Of a stretch of 64,000 bases of DNA, positions 8,692 through 17,305 are shown in pieces. A model generated the notes under the pieces. It was not told the DNA's origin and did no database searches. It was given only the letters and a program-made list of their open reading frames with translations. Each line of letters opens with the position of its first letter. The stretch's first letter is position 1. This DNA is from Desulfarculus baarsii DSM 2075 (GTDB lineage: Bacteria > Desulfobacterota > Desulfarculia > Desulfarculales > Desulfarculaceae): assembly GCF_000143965.1 (NCBI RefSeq), contig NC_014365.1, forward strand, positions 1,329,501 through 1,393,500, in the 5' to 3' direction. Both the position numbers and the translations under genes were made by a program.

Positions 8692-11157
8692 CTATTCCCT
8701 CCCGGCGTCATCGGCCGCGCCGCCTTTGGCTGCGCCGATCCCGACCGTGACCAGCGCCGGCCTGTCATGCGACGCCCCGGCATCCCCCTGGGTCGAGAAA
8801 CGCCTGGCCCGGAAGAACCACCTCCTTCCCACCGTCAGGAGGGCCGGCAGCAGAACCAGCGTGACCACGCCGGAGATGATCAGAATGGAGAAAAGGAGGA
8901 TGCCGGTCGTCTTGTAGGGGACCAGCGCGGCGACCAGCATGGGCAGAAAACCGAAAGCGATGATGATGACGTTGCGGCTGATGGCTCGGGCTGGTTCGCC
9001 GAACATCCGGGGGGCGGCCTTCTCCCAGGAGCCCGTTTGCGAAGTGATCTGCCGGCTGCGTTCCAGGAAGTGGATGGCGAAATCCACGGCGATGCCCAGG
9101 GAAATGGCCCCGAGGACGGCGACGGGCATGTCGTAATCAAGCCCGAGGAACCCAAGCGCGCCGTACATGAACATGATGGTCAGCGTCATGGGGATCATGC
9201 ACAAAAATCCCCATGCGACCGACCGGAAAAGCACGGTCATCATGACCAGCACGATGATATAGCTTCCGGCCAGGGAACCGAGCATCCCCCAGAACATTTT
9301 TCCTTGAAAAATGTAGTTGATGTAATGCAGTCCGGCGAACTGGCACGACAATGCGACGGGCGGCTTGTTATTTTCGATATAGGACTGGATGGCCTTTACC
9401 GCCGCCTCGGTGCGCGTGCTGTCGCCGCTTTGAAACTGCATGAAGATGTTGGCCGAATCGAATTCCGGGGTTACGAAATGCCAGATGTCGTGCGGCTTGT
9501 GGCTTTGCTGGTATTGCATGACGCACTCGGCGACGGCCCCTTCCGTTGGCGGGATCCGATAATTCTCGGGCCTGCCGTCAACGAGTTCCTGGTGCACCTT
9601 GCGCACGATGTCGGCCAGGGACGTGCTTTTGCCGATGTATCGGTTCCTTTCCAGCCAAGTCTGCATGGCCGCCATGTAGTTGAGGACGTCCGGCCGCTTG
9701 AAGACCTCTTCCCCCTTTTTTGCATCCAAAACCAGCGACGCCGTATACGTGCCGCCGAAATGCCTGTTGAGCGCCGTGTCCGCCTCGCGAATGGGATGGC
9801 CCACGGCAAACCGCTTGGCATAGTTGTCGTTGATGGCAATCTGCGACATGCCCCAGACGGAAAGGGCGGTGCAAGCCAGGAACACGGCCAGAACCACCTT
9901 TGAGCGCTGGCAGGCGATTTCCCCCAAACGATGCAGCAGCCGCGTCAGCCAGGAATCCCGCCCCCCCCGGTGCGCCGCCATGCCGAAATCGCGCAACGTC
10001 CGCTCCGGCAGAAGCATGATGTAGGCGGGAACGAAGAGGATGGTGATGATCCAGGCGAACATGACGCCCACCCCGACAAACGCGCCGAACACCCTGGCCG
10101 GGGGAATGTCGGTGGTGACGAAGGAGAAAAATCCGGCGGCGGTGGTGAGCGAGGTATAGAACATGGGCATGAAAAGCGTGTTCATGACCTCTTTGATGCT
10201 TTCCTTGCGCCCTTTCTCCGCGGTGTAGACATCAAAAAACTCCGAGAGGACATGGATGGCGTCGCAGATGGAGATGGACATGAGAAAGATGGGCAGCATG
10301 GAACTGAGGATATGGACCGGCAAGCCCAGGGCGATCATGGCCCCCAGGGTGGCGACCACGGTCGCCGTGGCGATGAGCATGGGCAGGATGACCATGCTCC
10401 ATCTGCGGAACATCGCGTAGAGCATGCCGAAGATCAGAACCATGGCCAGGGGCGAGGCAATGACCATCTCGCTGAACATCTCGACGCCGATGGCCCCTTC
10501 GGCCACGGGCAGCCCGGCGATGTGCCAGTCCTCGGCGTCGCCGAACTCCCTTATCTTTTCCCGCAGCGCCGTATAGACATCGTAGCTGAGGAGTTTGTCC
10601 GTCAGGGGCAGGTACAGGCACAGGGCCTTGCCGTCAGCCGAGACCATCTGACCCACGAGGAGCGGGTTTGACAGGGCCTTGTCGCGCACGGCCAGGGCCT
10701 CGGCCTCGGTGGTCGGCGGTCGACGCATGAGCCACTCGAAGGCGATGGTCCCCGGCCCGGCCTGGCGCATGTGATCCACCATCGAGGGGGCAACCATGTC
10801 CACCTCGATGACGCCCGTTGTTTTCCCCGGGTGCTTGGGGTCTTCGTAGCGCAGGGTTTTGGCGAAGCGGGTCAGTTCGAAGACATGGGCCAGGGTCCGC
10901 GGATTGAACACGCCATGGGGGTCGTTGTCCTTGATGACGCCGACGACGATGGTGTCGCTCAGGTCGAACCGTTTTTTGGCGGCGTTGTGAAAAACCCGCA
11001 CGGGCTCGGTGGGCTCCAGCATGTTTTCCGGATCGGTATCCATGGTCATGTTCGGGAAAAACATCGCGAAAAAGACCATGATCGCCAAAAGCCCGAACGC
11101 GACCCACTTGGAGCGGTTGACCGCAAAGTCAATGAGCGAGGTCTTGGGTGTTTTCAT
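8692..11157 (-). CDS. RND superfamily (MMPL/HAE3-type) exporter
   Basis: Predicted 821 residues from ATG 11157, which has a GGAG site seven bases upstream; a TTG twelve bases earlier is the alternative. Topology is the duplicated RND plan: TM1 near 18-38, a large periplasmic loop, a six-helix bundle with the SSD/MMPL core (about 225-400), then a second half with TM near 415-435, a second periplasmic loop and a final bundle with GAISLGIAVDFAIHFLERSR. This length and the lack of a tripartite adaptor gene fit the HAE3/MMPL lipid exporters rather than AcrB-type pumps. It is the first structural gene of the MarR-linked cassette, with a predicted MarR operator just upstream. Confidence 0.9.
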   Translation of the reverse strand: MKTPKTSLIDFAVNRSKWVAFGLLAIMVFFAMFFPNMTMDTDPENMLEPTEPVRVFHNAAKKRFDLSDTIVVGVIKDNDPHGVFNPRTLAHVFELTRFAKTLRYEDPKHPGKTTGVIEVDMVAPSMVDHMRQAGPGTIAFEWLMRRPPTTEAEALAVRDKALSNPLLVGQMVSADGKALCLYLPLTDKLLSYDVYTALREKIREFGDAEDWHIAGLPVAEGAIGVEMFSEMVIASPLAMVLIFGMLYAMFRRWSMVILPMLIATATVVATLGAMIALGLPVHILSSMLPIFLMSISICDAIHVLSEFFDVYTAEKGRKESIKEVMNTLFMPMFYTSLTTAAGFFSFVTTDIPPARVFGAFVGVGVMFAWIITILFVPAYIMLLPERTLRDFGMAAHRGGRDSWLTRLLHRLGEIACQRSKVVLAVFLACTALSVWGMSQIAINDNYAKRFAVGHPIREADTALNRHFGGTYTASLVLDAKKGEEVFKRPDVLNYMAAMQTWLERNRYIGKSTSLADIVRKVHQELVDGRPENYRIPPTEGAVAECVMQYQQSHKPHDIWHFVTPEFDSANIFMQFQSGDSTRTEAAVKAIQSYIENNKPPVALSCQFAGLHYINYIFQGKMFWGMLGSLAGSYIIVLVMMTVLFRSVAWGFLCMIPMTLTIMFMYGALGFLGLDYDMPVAVLGAISLGIAVDFAIHFLERSRQITSQTGSWEKAAPRMFGEPARAISRNVIIIAFGFLPMLVAALVPYKTTGILLFSILIISGVVTLVLLPALLTVGRRWFFRARRFSTQGDAGASHDRPALVTVGIGAAKGGAADDAGRE

Positions 11158-11176
11158 GGGGCTCTCCAACCCTATT

Positions 11177-11195
11177 TAGTTAATTAGCTTAACCA
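11177..11195 (-). promoter_or_regulatory. Candidate MarR operator upstream of the RND operon
   Basis: The 19-bp sequence TAGTTAATTAGCTTAACCA is an imperfect palindrome (GTTAA-N5-TTAAC core) located 20-38 bases upstream of the exporter ATG, between it and the marR stop. It matches the 19-bp element in the marR promoter at 15 of 19 positions. It is AT-rich in a GC-rich surrounding, as expected of an operator-promoter region. Confidence 0.55.
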
Positions 11196-11222
11196 TTAGG
11201 TGAAAAAAAAGGGCCGCGCTGG

Positions 11223-11687
11223 CTAGCGCGAGAGACGATTGTCCATCACTTCTCCGATGGCTTCGAGCATCACGGAAATCGTGGCGATATGAGACAGGGA
11301 AAACCCGCGCAGACGCTCTATCAGGGCCGCCCTGTCCTGGCCATGGAATCGCTCGTGGGCATCAAACGCCTTTTGCCCAAGCGGCGTCAGCGTCAACTGG
11401 AATTCCTTATTGCTGTGCGGGGCCTGCTTTTTTTCGAGAAACCCCTTTCTGCACAGCCTGGACACCATCTGGGACGCCGCGCTTTTAGTGATGCCAAAGG
11501 CGTTGGCCACATCGGTGACGCTCATCTGCTTCTGGTTGCCCACGGCCTCGATGGTATGCGCCTCCCGGGTCGTGACCTCGACGCCCTCCTCGACAGGGAT
11601 CGGCATTTCCTCGGTTCGGGCGTATTTGACGACCACAACCCGAAGTTGCCGCACCGTGGCCATGATGAGATCATCTTTTGTTTCCAT
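11223..11687 (-). CDS. MarR family transcriptional regulator
   Basis: Predicted 154 residues, normal for MarR. The winged helix-turn-helix is clear: EAHTIEAVGNQKQMSVTDVANAFGITKSAASQMVSRLCRKGFLEKKQAPHSNKEFQLTLTPLGQKAF, with the recognition helix near residues 66-82 and the wing near 85-100. MarR proteins bind as dimers and release DNA on binding ligands. It is encoded immediately upstream of and in the same direction as the RND/LolA/barrel/methyltransferase genes. A 6-bp hairpin and eight T residues after its stop (about 11210-11228) may partly terminate transcription, which would separate autoregulation from operon control. Confidence 0.92.
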   Translation of the reverse strand: METKDDLIMATVRQLRVVVVKYARTEEMPIPVEEGVEVTTREAHTIEAVGNQKQMSVTDVANAFGITKSAASQMVSRLCRKGFLEKKQAPHSNKEFQLTLTPLGQKAFDAHERFHGQDRAALIERLRGFSLSHIATISVMLEAIGEVMDNRLSR

Positions 11688-11742
11688 ACGTCCTCACGCT
11701 CCACCCGGCCGCCATGCCTTTTCCGTGGATGCCTTTTTTGCA

Positions 11743-11771
11743 ATGGTAAATCTAATAAACCAAGTTGTCAA
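11743..11771 (-). promoter_or_regulatory. marR promoter with overlapping operator
   Basis: On the minus strand TTGACA (11771-11766) and TACCAT (11748-11743) are separated by 17 bases. The 19-bp imperfect palindrome TGGTTTATTAGATTTACCA (11762-11744) lies across the spacer and -10, so a bound dimer would block RNA polymerase. It shares 15 of 19 positions with the element before the RND gene, which supports autoregulation by MarR. Confidence 0.65.
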
Positions 11772-11978
11772 GCCCCCTCGTGGCCGTTCCGTTCGCCGGC
11801 CGTTCTCTGGTTGGAGGGCTGGTGTCCGCGTCGCCGTGGCCAGAGTTGGCGTTTTCGGCCCCCAGGGCAATACGGGAAGGAGACAGTTTTGGTCCGGTCA
11901 TTGTCATTGCTCGCGCCGTCAGATGACAACTCACGTTTTTTGCTTGCCAGACTCTACCCCAAGCGCGCACCAGAAAGC

Positions 11979-12047
11979 CACAGTTTCAAATCCTGTCCCC
12001 GCCACCAGAACAAGCCAAGGGCCTGGGAGAAAACCCGGGCATTTTTT
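11979..12047 (+). repeat. Right att-like direct repeat (partial tRNA-fMet 3' end plus terminator)
   Basis: This copy begins in the T-arm of tRNA-fMet and continues through the CCA, spacer, terminator hairpin (GGGCCTGGGAG...CCCGGGC) and T run, with 63 of 69 identical bases to 5669-5737. No D-arm or anticodon arm precedes it, so it is not a tRNA gene. The 200 bases between the marR promoter and this repeat (11772-11978) show no other gene or signal. The distance between repeats is 6310 bp. Confidence 0.65.
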
Positions 12048-12087
12048 TGTGGCGCTGGGGCGGCGAAAAATGCGGTTGGCTGGCCCT

Positions 12088-12612
12088 TCACGGCTCCAGG
12101 TGCGCGCCCAGGATCTTTTGCATGCGCTGGAGGGCGTAGGCGTGGGCTTGCTGGTCGAAGTCGGCCACGGCCTGGCTGTGCACCACGGCCTTGATGTCGC
12201 GGTTGCGCAGGTCGGAACAGGTCTCCATCACGCAGATGGATGTGCAGACGCCGCACAGATGCACCTCGTTGATCTGGCGGCGGCGCAGGATGTCGTCCAA
12301 CTCGGTGCCGTAAAAGGCGCTGTAACGGCTCTTGCTCAGCCAATATTCGCCGGGCAACGGCTCGAAGCCGGGCAGCGGCGCGGCCCCTGGCGTGCCGGTC
12401 AGGCAGTGGGGCGGAAAAAGCCGAAACTCCAGGTCGTCGACGGGGTGGCTGTCGGCCACGAAGATGATCAACGAGCCTTCTTGGCGGTGTTGCTGGAGCA
12501 AGCGCCGCACCTCGGGCACGATGGCGGCGGCGTGGTCGCCGCAATAGAGCGCGCCGGCGGCATCAATAAAATCGTGCAACATGTCTATCACCAACAGCGC
12601 GCGGCCGTTCAT
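12088..12612 (-). CDS. Isochorismatase/nicotinamidase-like cysteine hydrolase
   Basis: Predicted 174 residues, normal for the family. The catalytic triad is visible: Asp in LLVIDMLHDF (about residue 10), Lys in WLSKSRYSAF (about 94) and Cys in LCGVCTSICVMET (about 124-128), with the cis-peptide region after HLCGV. ATG 12612 is preceded by a GGAGG site at good spacing; an upstream in-frame ATG at 12723 gives an unrelated extension. Members hydrolyse isochorismate, nicotinamide or N-carbamoyl amides; no NAD or siderophore gene lies nearby to choose between them. A nicotinamidase-type role is possible. Confidence 0.85.
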   Translation of the reverse strand: MNGRALLVIDMLHDFIDAAGALYCGDHAAAIVPEVRRLLQQHRQEGSLIIFVADSHPVDDLEFRLFPPHCLTGTPGAAPLPGFEPLPGEYWLSKSRYSAFYGTELDDILRRRQINEVHLCGVCTSICVMETCSDLRNRDIKAVVHSQAVADFDQQAHAYALQRMQKILGAHLEP

Positions 12613-12847
12613 GCCGAAACCTCCAGCGGGTTGACGGGCAATGGGTCGATGAATCGGGTTACCCTGGGCAAAGGTGGCACGGACGGCCCGGTTGGTCAAG
12701 GGGATCGATGCCCATGAGGCCAAGCTCGCGGGCGTCGGCGGCTAAGTCGGCGATGATTTTTGGTTTGCGCCGCGATGGGCGCGGCGTGCTATCCTCGCCG
12801 CCAGGAGCGCGAGGCCGCCGAGGAATAAACCATTCGGGAGCGTCACG

Positions 12848-14074
12848 ATGAAAAAAACCTTCGCAATAGTTTTGTTGGCCTGTTTGGCGCTGTTGCGCGC
12901 CGTGGCTTTGGCGGCCGACCTCCCGGTCGCCTCGGCGGGCCTTGTGCGTAGCGAAAGCATGGGTGTCTACGACGTTGAGCGGCTCAACAAAATCCTGACC
13001 GAGGAACTCGGTCAGTTCACCACGACAAAAAACACGGTTGTCATGCCACCGGCGCGAAACGCCGTGAAGCTATATAGGATCGTTTATCGGACCGTGACGC
13101 CCGAGCAAGGCAATCGCCCGGTGTTGGCTTCGGGCTTGCTGGCCGTCCCCGTGGTGGGGCAGAAAAAACTGCCCGTGGTGTCCTATCAGCATGGCACGGT
13201 TTTTTCTAAAAACGAAGTCCCCTCGCACCCCGAACAATCCATGGAAACTCGCCTGATGATCGCCCAATTCGCCGGCAACGGCTACGTGGTCATCGGCGCG
13301 GACTACATCGGCAAGGGCCTGTCCCCCGAGCCGGACAGCTACATGGTGCGGGAAAGCACGGCGCAGGCCTGTCTGGACATGCTGTTGGCCGCCCGTCAGG
13401 CCATGGCCGGTTTGGGCCTGGAGGCCGCCGAGTTGTTCCTCAGTGGTTGGTCGCAGGGCGCGTGGAGCACGATGGTCTTTCGCAACAAGCTGGAGTCGTT
13501 GGGCGTTGCGGTGCGCGCCGCCGCCACGGCTTCGACCCCAAGCGACCTCTACCTGGTGGTGGCGCGCTGGATCAACAACCCATCGCCGCTGGACGCCGAT
13601 TGGCTGGTCGGCGCGGTGGCGTTGCTGATCAACTCCTACGAAAACTATTACGGTTTGCCGGGCCTGAGCCAGGCGGCCATAAAAGAGCCGTATCGGCAAA
13701 CAGCTCGCGACTTTTACGAAAATAAAATCGATTGGGCCACGGCCGAAAAGGCCCTGCCGGCCAAGGTGGCCCAACTGCTCGACGACGACTTCGCCAAGGC
13801 CAGTTCGTTGGTCGCCAACAGGTTCTTCCGGCTGCTGGGAGACAATCAGGCCTACCGTTGGCGCTACCTGACCCCCACGCGTTACTATTATGGCAAAAGT
13901 GACGAAGTGTTGCCGCCCTACGTGGCCACCGCGCCCGTGGAGTTCCAGAAAACGCTGGGCGGCGCGCCGGCTTTGGCCGTGTGCGCCGGCGACGCGGCCG
14001 ATCACCGGGGGACTTTTGTGTTTGGCGTGGCCGATCAGAAGGCGTGGTTCGACCAGTTGCGCCAAGCGAAATGA
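12848..14074 (+). CDS. Secreted alpha/beta hydrolase (secretory lipase-like)
   Basis: Predicted 408 residues with a clear Sec signal peptide (MKKTFAIVLLACLALLRAVALAA, cut near residue 23). The nucleophile elbow is GWSQG with Ser at about 202, the oxyanion region is SYQHGTVF near 112-120, and the C-terminal AVCAGDAADHRG carries the probable catalytic His. The organisation resembles bacterial secretory lipases/prolyl-peptidase-like esterases (LIP family). The ATG has a CGGGAG site seven bases upstream. The substrate is not predictable from sequence; periplasmic or extracellular location is inferred from the signal peptide. It converges with the chemoreceptor gene 40 bases downstream. Confidence 0.82.
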   Translation: MKKTFAIVLLACLALLRAVALAADLPVASAGLVRSESMGVYDVERLNKILTEELGQFTTTKNTVVMPPARNAVKLYRIVYRTVTPEQGNRPVLASGLLAVPVVGQKKLPVVSYQHGTVFSKNEVPSHPEQSMETRLMIAQFAGNGYVVIGADYIGKGLSPEPDSYMVRESTAQACLDMLLAARQAMAGLGLEAAELFLSGWSQGAWSTMVFRNKLESLGVAVRAAATASTPSDLYLVVARWINNPSPLDADWLVGAVALLINSYENYYGLPGLSQAAIKEPYRQTARDFYENKIDWATAEKALPAKVAQLLDDDFAKASSLVANRFFRLLGDNQAYRWRYLTPTRYYYGKSDEVLPPYVATAPVEFQKTLGGAPALAVCAGDAADHRGTFVFGVADQKAWFDQLRQAK

Positions 14075-14114
14075 CGACCGCCAGGCGCGTTATGCGGACG
14101 CCAGTCTCCGGCGG

Positions 14115-15911
14115 CTAAGTCGACGACGGCAAGGCCTTGACGGCCGCCGACGACTCGGCGGAGGCCGGCGCGTCGTGGCGACCGCCCAGGACCATCTCTT
14201 GCAGGCCTTGGGCCAGTTCGGCCATCTGCCCGGCGCGGTCTTTCAGGCCATGGCTCAGTTCGGCGCTGTCCTGGGCCTGGCCGGCATTGGCCTGCACGGC
14301 GTTTTCCAGGCTGGCGACGGCCCTGGTGACTTGGTCGACGCCCGCGGCCTGCTCCTGGGCCGCCGAGGCCAGGGCCTCCACCAACTCGGCCATTTCCCGG
14401 TTGTGCCGGTCGGCTTGCTGGAAGGTCTGGCCGGCGGAGCTGGCCAGGGTCACGCCTTGGTTGATTTCCTCTTGGGACTGGGTCAACAGGCGCTGGGTGT
14501 CGCCGGCGGCCTGGGCCGCGCGGTGGGCCAGGCCGCGCACCTCGTCGGCCACGACGGCAAAACCCGCGCCGGCTTCGCCCGCCCTGGCTGCCTCCACCGC
14601 CGCGTTGAGGGCCAACAGGTTGGTCTGGAAGGCTATTTCGTCGATGGCCTTGACGATCTGGGATGTCTGATCGCCAGTGGTTTTGATGCGCTCCATGGCG
14701 GCCACGGTCTGTTCGATCATCGTTCCGGCCCGAGCCAGGGCCTGGGCGGCTTGTTGGCAAGACTCGGCGGCTTGGCCGGTGCGCTGGGCGTTGGCCCGGC
14801 CCTGGCCGGCGACCTGCTCCAGGGCGGCCGCGGCCTGTTCCAGCTCGGCGGCCTGCAGGCTGGTTTGGCTGGCCAACTGGCGGCTGGAGTCGCCCAGTCG
14901 CCAGGCGGCGCTGGTGACAGCCTGGGCCGATTCGCCGAGCCGCCCGGCCACCTTGCGCAGGGCGTTGCCGATGGCCCTGGCCGTCAGCAGGCTGATCGTC
15001 GCCAGCAGCAGCACCAGAAGCGCAGCCGCGCCCCAGCCGGCCCAGATCTCGCGGCGGGCCTGGGCCAGGGCCTGGCTTTGATCCAGGGGTAGGCCGAGCA
15101 CCGCCACCGGCCGCCCTTGGTAATCTTTCAGCGCCGCCAGGTAGACCAACGTCTCGCGGCCATCTTGGACGACATGCCGCCAAGCGGGTAGACCCGTCCG
15201 CAAGACCGCGCGTAGGGCGTCGTCGCCATCCTCGCCCAGGCTGGGCTGATAGGTCTTGGCCCAGGGCTTGAATCCGCCTTGCCCATCCGGGGCCAATACC
15301 GCCAGGTCAAAACCGTGGCCGGCCTTGATCTCGGCCAGCAGGCCATCGTCCAGCGCCGCGCCGAACTCCACGCTGCCCAGGTGTTTGCCGGCCTCTTCGA
15401 TGGGGGCCACGCCCCTGATGCCGGCCCCGCCCACGCCCACCTCCAGGCCGACCACGGCCCGGCGCTCGCGGTTGGCCTGGACGACGGTCTGGCGGAAAGA
15501 CGACAGGTCGTCGCCATGTTTTTTGGGCTGGTGCGCCCGGAACAGGCTGGTGGCCGGCGGCAGGTGAAACTGGAGCTGGGCCATGCCCAACTGGCCCCGG
15601 CTTTCCTGGAAGGCGCTCAGGGTCAGGCGGCTCAAGGCCTCGGGGTCGCGGGCGGCCACGGCCTGGCGAGCCGCCGGCTGGGCGGCCAGGAACTGGGCCA
15701 GGGCCAAGGCTTGACGCCCACGGGCGGCGATGGCTTCGCTGACCGAAACCGCTCGCCCGGCCAGGCCATCCATGGCCGCCTGTTCCAACGCGCCCATGCG
15801 CTGCCAATAGATATACGCGCCGCCCAAAACGGCCATCAGCAGGCTGGACAGGACCAGTGGCGCGGCGATGCGCCATTTTATGGGCCAAGCGGAAAAACCG
15901 GACGAACTCAT
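14115..15911 (-). CDS. Methyl-accepting chemotaxis protein with periplasmic sensor domain
   Basis: Predicted 598 residues. The N-terminal TM is at about 14-34, followed by a large periplasmic domain of about 240 residues (Cache-like, with [17 protein letters not shown] typical of this receptor class), a second TM (about 285-307), a HAMP-like linker and a cytoplasmic coiled coil. The hairpin tip [19 protein letters not shown]...[10 protein letters not shown] near residues 420-460 is the conserved CheA/CheW-contact region. No pentapeptide CheR tether is seen at the C-terminus (ALPSST). It lies 33 kb from the chemosensory operon in this window; whether it feeds that array is unknown. Confidence 0.93.
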   Translation of the reverse strand: MSSSGFSAWPIKWRIAAPLVLSSLLMAVLGGAYIYWQRMGALEQAAMDGLAGRAVSVSEAIAARGRQALALAQFLAAQPAARQAVAARDPEALSRLTLSAFQESRGQLGMAQLQFHLPPATSLFRAHQPKKHGDDLSSFRQTVVQANRERRAVVGLEVGVGGAGIRGVAPIEEAGKHLGSVEFGAALDDGLLAEIKAGHGFDLAVLAPDGQGGFKPWAKTYQPSLGEDGDDALRAVLRTGLPAWRHVVQDGRETLVYLAALKDYQGRPVAVLGLPLDQSQALAQARREIWAGWGAAALLVLLLATISLLTARAIGNALRKVAGRLGESAQAVTSAAWRLGDSSRQLASQTSLQAAELEQAAAALEQVAGQGRANAQRTGQAAESCQQAAQALARAGTMIEQTVAAMERIKTTGDQTSQIVKAIDEIAFQTNLLALNAAVEAARAGEAGAGFAVVADEVRGLAHRAAQAAGDTQRLLTQSQEEINQGVTLASSAGQTFQQADRHNREMAELVEALASAAQEQAAGVDQVTRAVASLENAVQANAGQAQDSAELSHGLKDRAGQMAELAQGLQEMVLGGRHDAPASAESSAAVKALPSST

Positions 15912-16200
15912 GCTATCCTCGACATGGTCACGGTATTGGATCGATTAAGATTTATTATGGCTGATAAGCTTCGGCGATGGCATGTTGACATCGGCGTCGG
16001 CGCCAAATTTCCAGATTTTGCCACGCTGTTTGACGCTCGGCGCGGCGTTTGGAGGCCGTAGCCAACGAAACCCAACTCGCCGGCGGTTGCGCTTGGCGCG
16101 GGCGATCGTGGACGAGAAGCGCAATCGCACCATATACCGCCATGTTACAGGCGTGTTACGGCCCCGTCAAGCCGGACCATGCCCCGCCGATGGAGCGATG

Positions 16201-17022
16201 ATGAGTGACGCCGAGGCATATCTGGCCACGGGCTTCAAAGACGTCGACGCCAACCAAGACGCCGCCAAGCTCATCTCTTGTCTGTCTTTTTTGCGTTCCT
16301 TGCCCGCGGTGTCGGCGTACAAAAAGCGCGCATTGGCCGGCCTGCGGTTGGAGCCGGGAGGCGTGGCCGCCGATATTGGCTGCGGCCTGGGCCACGACCT
16401 GCCAGAGCTGGCCCAGGGCGTGGGGCCGGGCGGGGTGGTCGTCGGTGTCGACAGCAGCGGCAAGCTGCTGGCCGAGGCCCGGCGGACGGCGCGGCATCCC
16501 GCCGTTTGGCTGCTGCGTTGCGACGCGCACCGCCTGGCCCTGGCCGACGCCAGCCTGGACGCCGTCCGCGCCGACCGCACCTTGCAACACGTGGCCGACC
16601 CGGACCGCGTCATCGCCGAAATGATCCGCGCATTACGGCCCGGCGGCCGGCTGTGTTGCGCCGAGCCGGATTGGCCCTCTTTCGCCATCGACTGCGACGA
16701 CGTGGCCACCGCCGCATTGGTCGCCGCCAGATGGCGCGGCGGCTTTCGCAACCCCGACATCGGCCACAAGCTGGCGGGCAAACTGCGCGCCGCGGGCCTG
16801 CAAGGCGTCTGGGTAGAGGGTTACGACCTGCTCGCCCAAGGGTTGGAGGCCGTTGACGCGGTCTATGACATCGGCGCCACCGCCCGGCTCCTGGCGGCCG
16901 ATGATCCGCCCGCGGCGCGACGGCTGACCTCCTGGCTGGAGGGCCTGGCGCGCCGCGACCGCGCCGTCAGCGCCTCGGTCACCGTATTCGTGGTCGGCGG
17001 CCGCAAGCCGCCCACGCCATAG
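16201..17022 (+). CDS. SAM-dependent methyltransferase (UbiE/Methyltransf_11 type)
   Basis: Predicted 273 residues. Motif I VAADIGCGLGHDLPELA (about 56-72), the acidic VVGVDSSGKLL, DAHRLALADASLDAVRADRTLQHVADP (motif II) and LRPGGRLCCAEPDWPSF are all present, as in ubiquinone/menaquinone and small-molecule methyltransferases. ATG 16201 is favoured over the adjacent ATG 16198 because GGAG at 16192-16195 then has a five-base spacing. It stands alone between the divergent chemoreceptor and the metal-type operon; the substrate is not evident. Confidence 0.85.
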   Translation: MSDAEAYLATGFKDVDANQDAAKLISCLSFLRSLPAVSAYKKRALAGLRLEPGGVAADIGCGLGHDLPELAQGVGPGGVVVGVDSSGKLLAEARRTARHPAVWLLRCDAHRLALADASLDAVRADRTLQHVADPDRVIAEMIRALRPGGRLCCAEPDWPSFAIDCDDVATAALVAARWRGGFRNPDIGHKLAGKLRAAGLQGVWVEGYDLLAQGLEAVDAVYDIGATARLLAADDPPAARRLTSWLEGLARRDRAVSASVTVFVVGGRKPPTP

Positions 17023-17161
17023 CCCCGCGCCGCCTGCCCCCGGGCAGCCCTCGTGAAGTCTCGTCCAGCGCTTTGACGCCATCGTTCCCTTGCCGCCAGC
17101 GCCAGGCGCGTCCGTCCTTGGTCAGTCAAAAATAAGATCGATCACATTTTATTAGATAGCT

Positions 17162-17203
17162 TTAATTTTTATTTGACTTAGAAATTAATTTTGTTTACCT
17201 AAT
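17162..17203 (+). promoter_or_regulatory. AT-rich promoter/operator region of the GTPase-TonB-ABC operon
   Basis: The gap 17130-17205 is strikingly AT-rich. An inverted repeat TTAATTT (17162-17168) and AAATTAA (17182-17188), 13 bases apart, brackets a -35-like TTGACT (17173-17178); a weak -10 (TACCTA, 17196-17201) follows at 17 bases. The operon start codon is about 100 bases further. A metalloregulator operator is plausible, but no Fur, NikR or Zur consensus is recognisable. The rest of 17023-17305 shows nothing else. Confidence 0.35.
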
Positions 17204-17305
17204 CCAGACGCGGCCAGCGCCGTGGCAAACCTGGCAAGCCCCCGCTCGGGGCGTCGCGCCACCGCTCAACGCGGCTCGGCGATAACCAAATCAGCGAGAA
17301 GAATC

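Noticed and set aside
11979-12047. A second tRNA-Met gene.
   Set aside because: Only the T-arm, acceptor 3' strand and CCA are present; the D-arm, anticodon arm and 5' acceptor are absent, so it cannot fold as a tRNA. It is annotated as an att-like repeat instead.
17130-17205. A Fur box or cobalamin riboswitch before the TonB-containing operon.
   Set aside because: The AT-rich tract lacks the GATAAT hexamer array of Fur boxes, and no riboswitch core or conserved B12-box is visible; only a simple inverted repeat can be supported.
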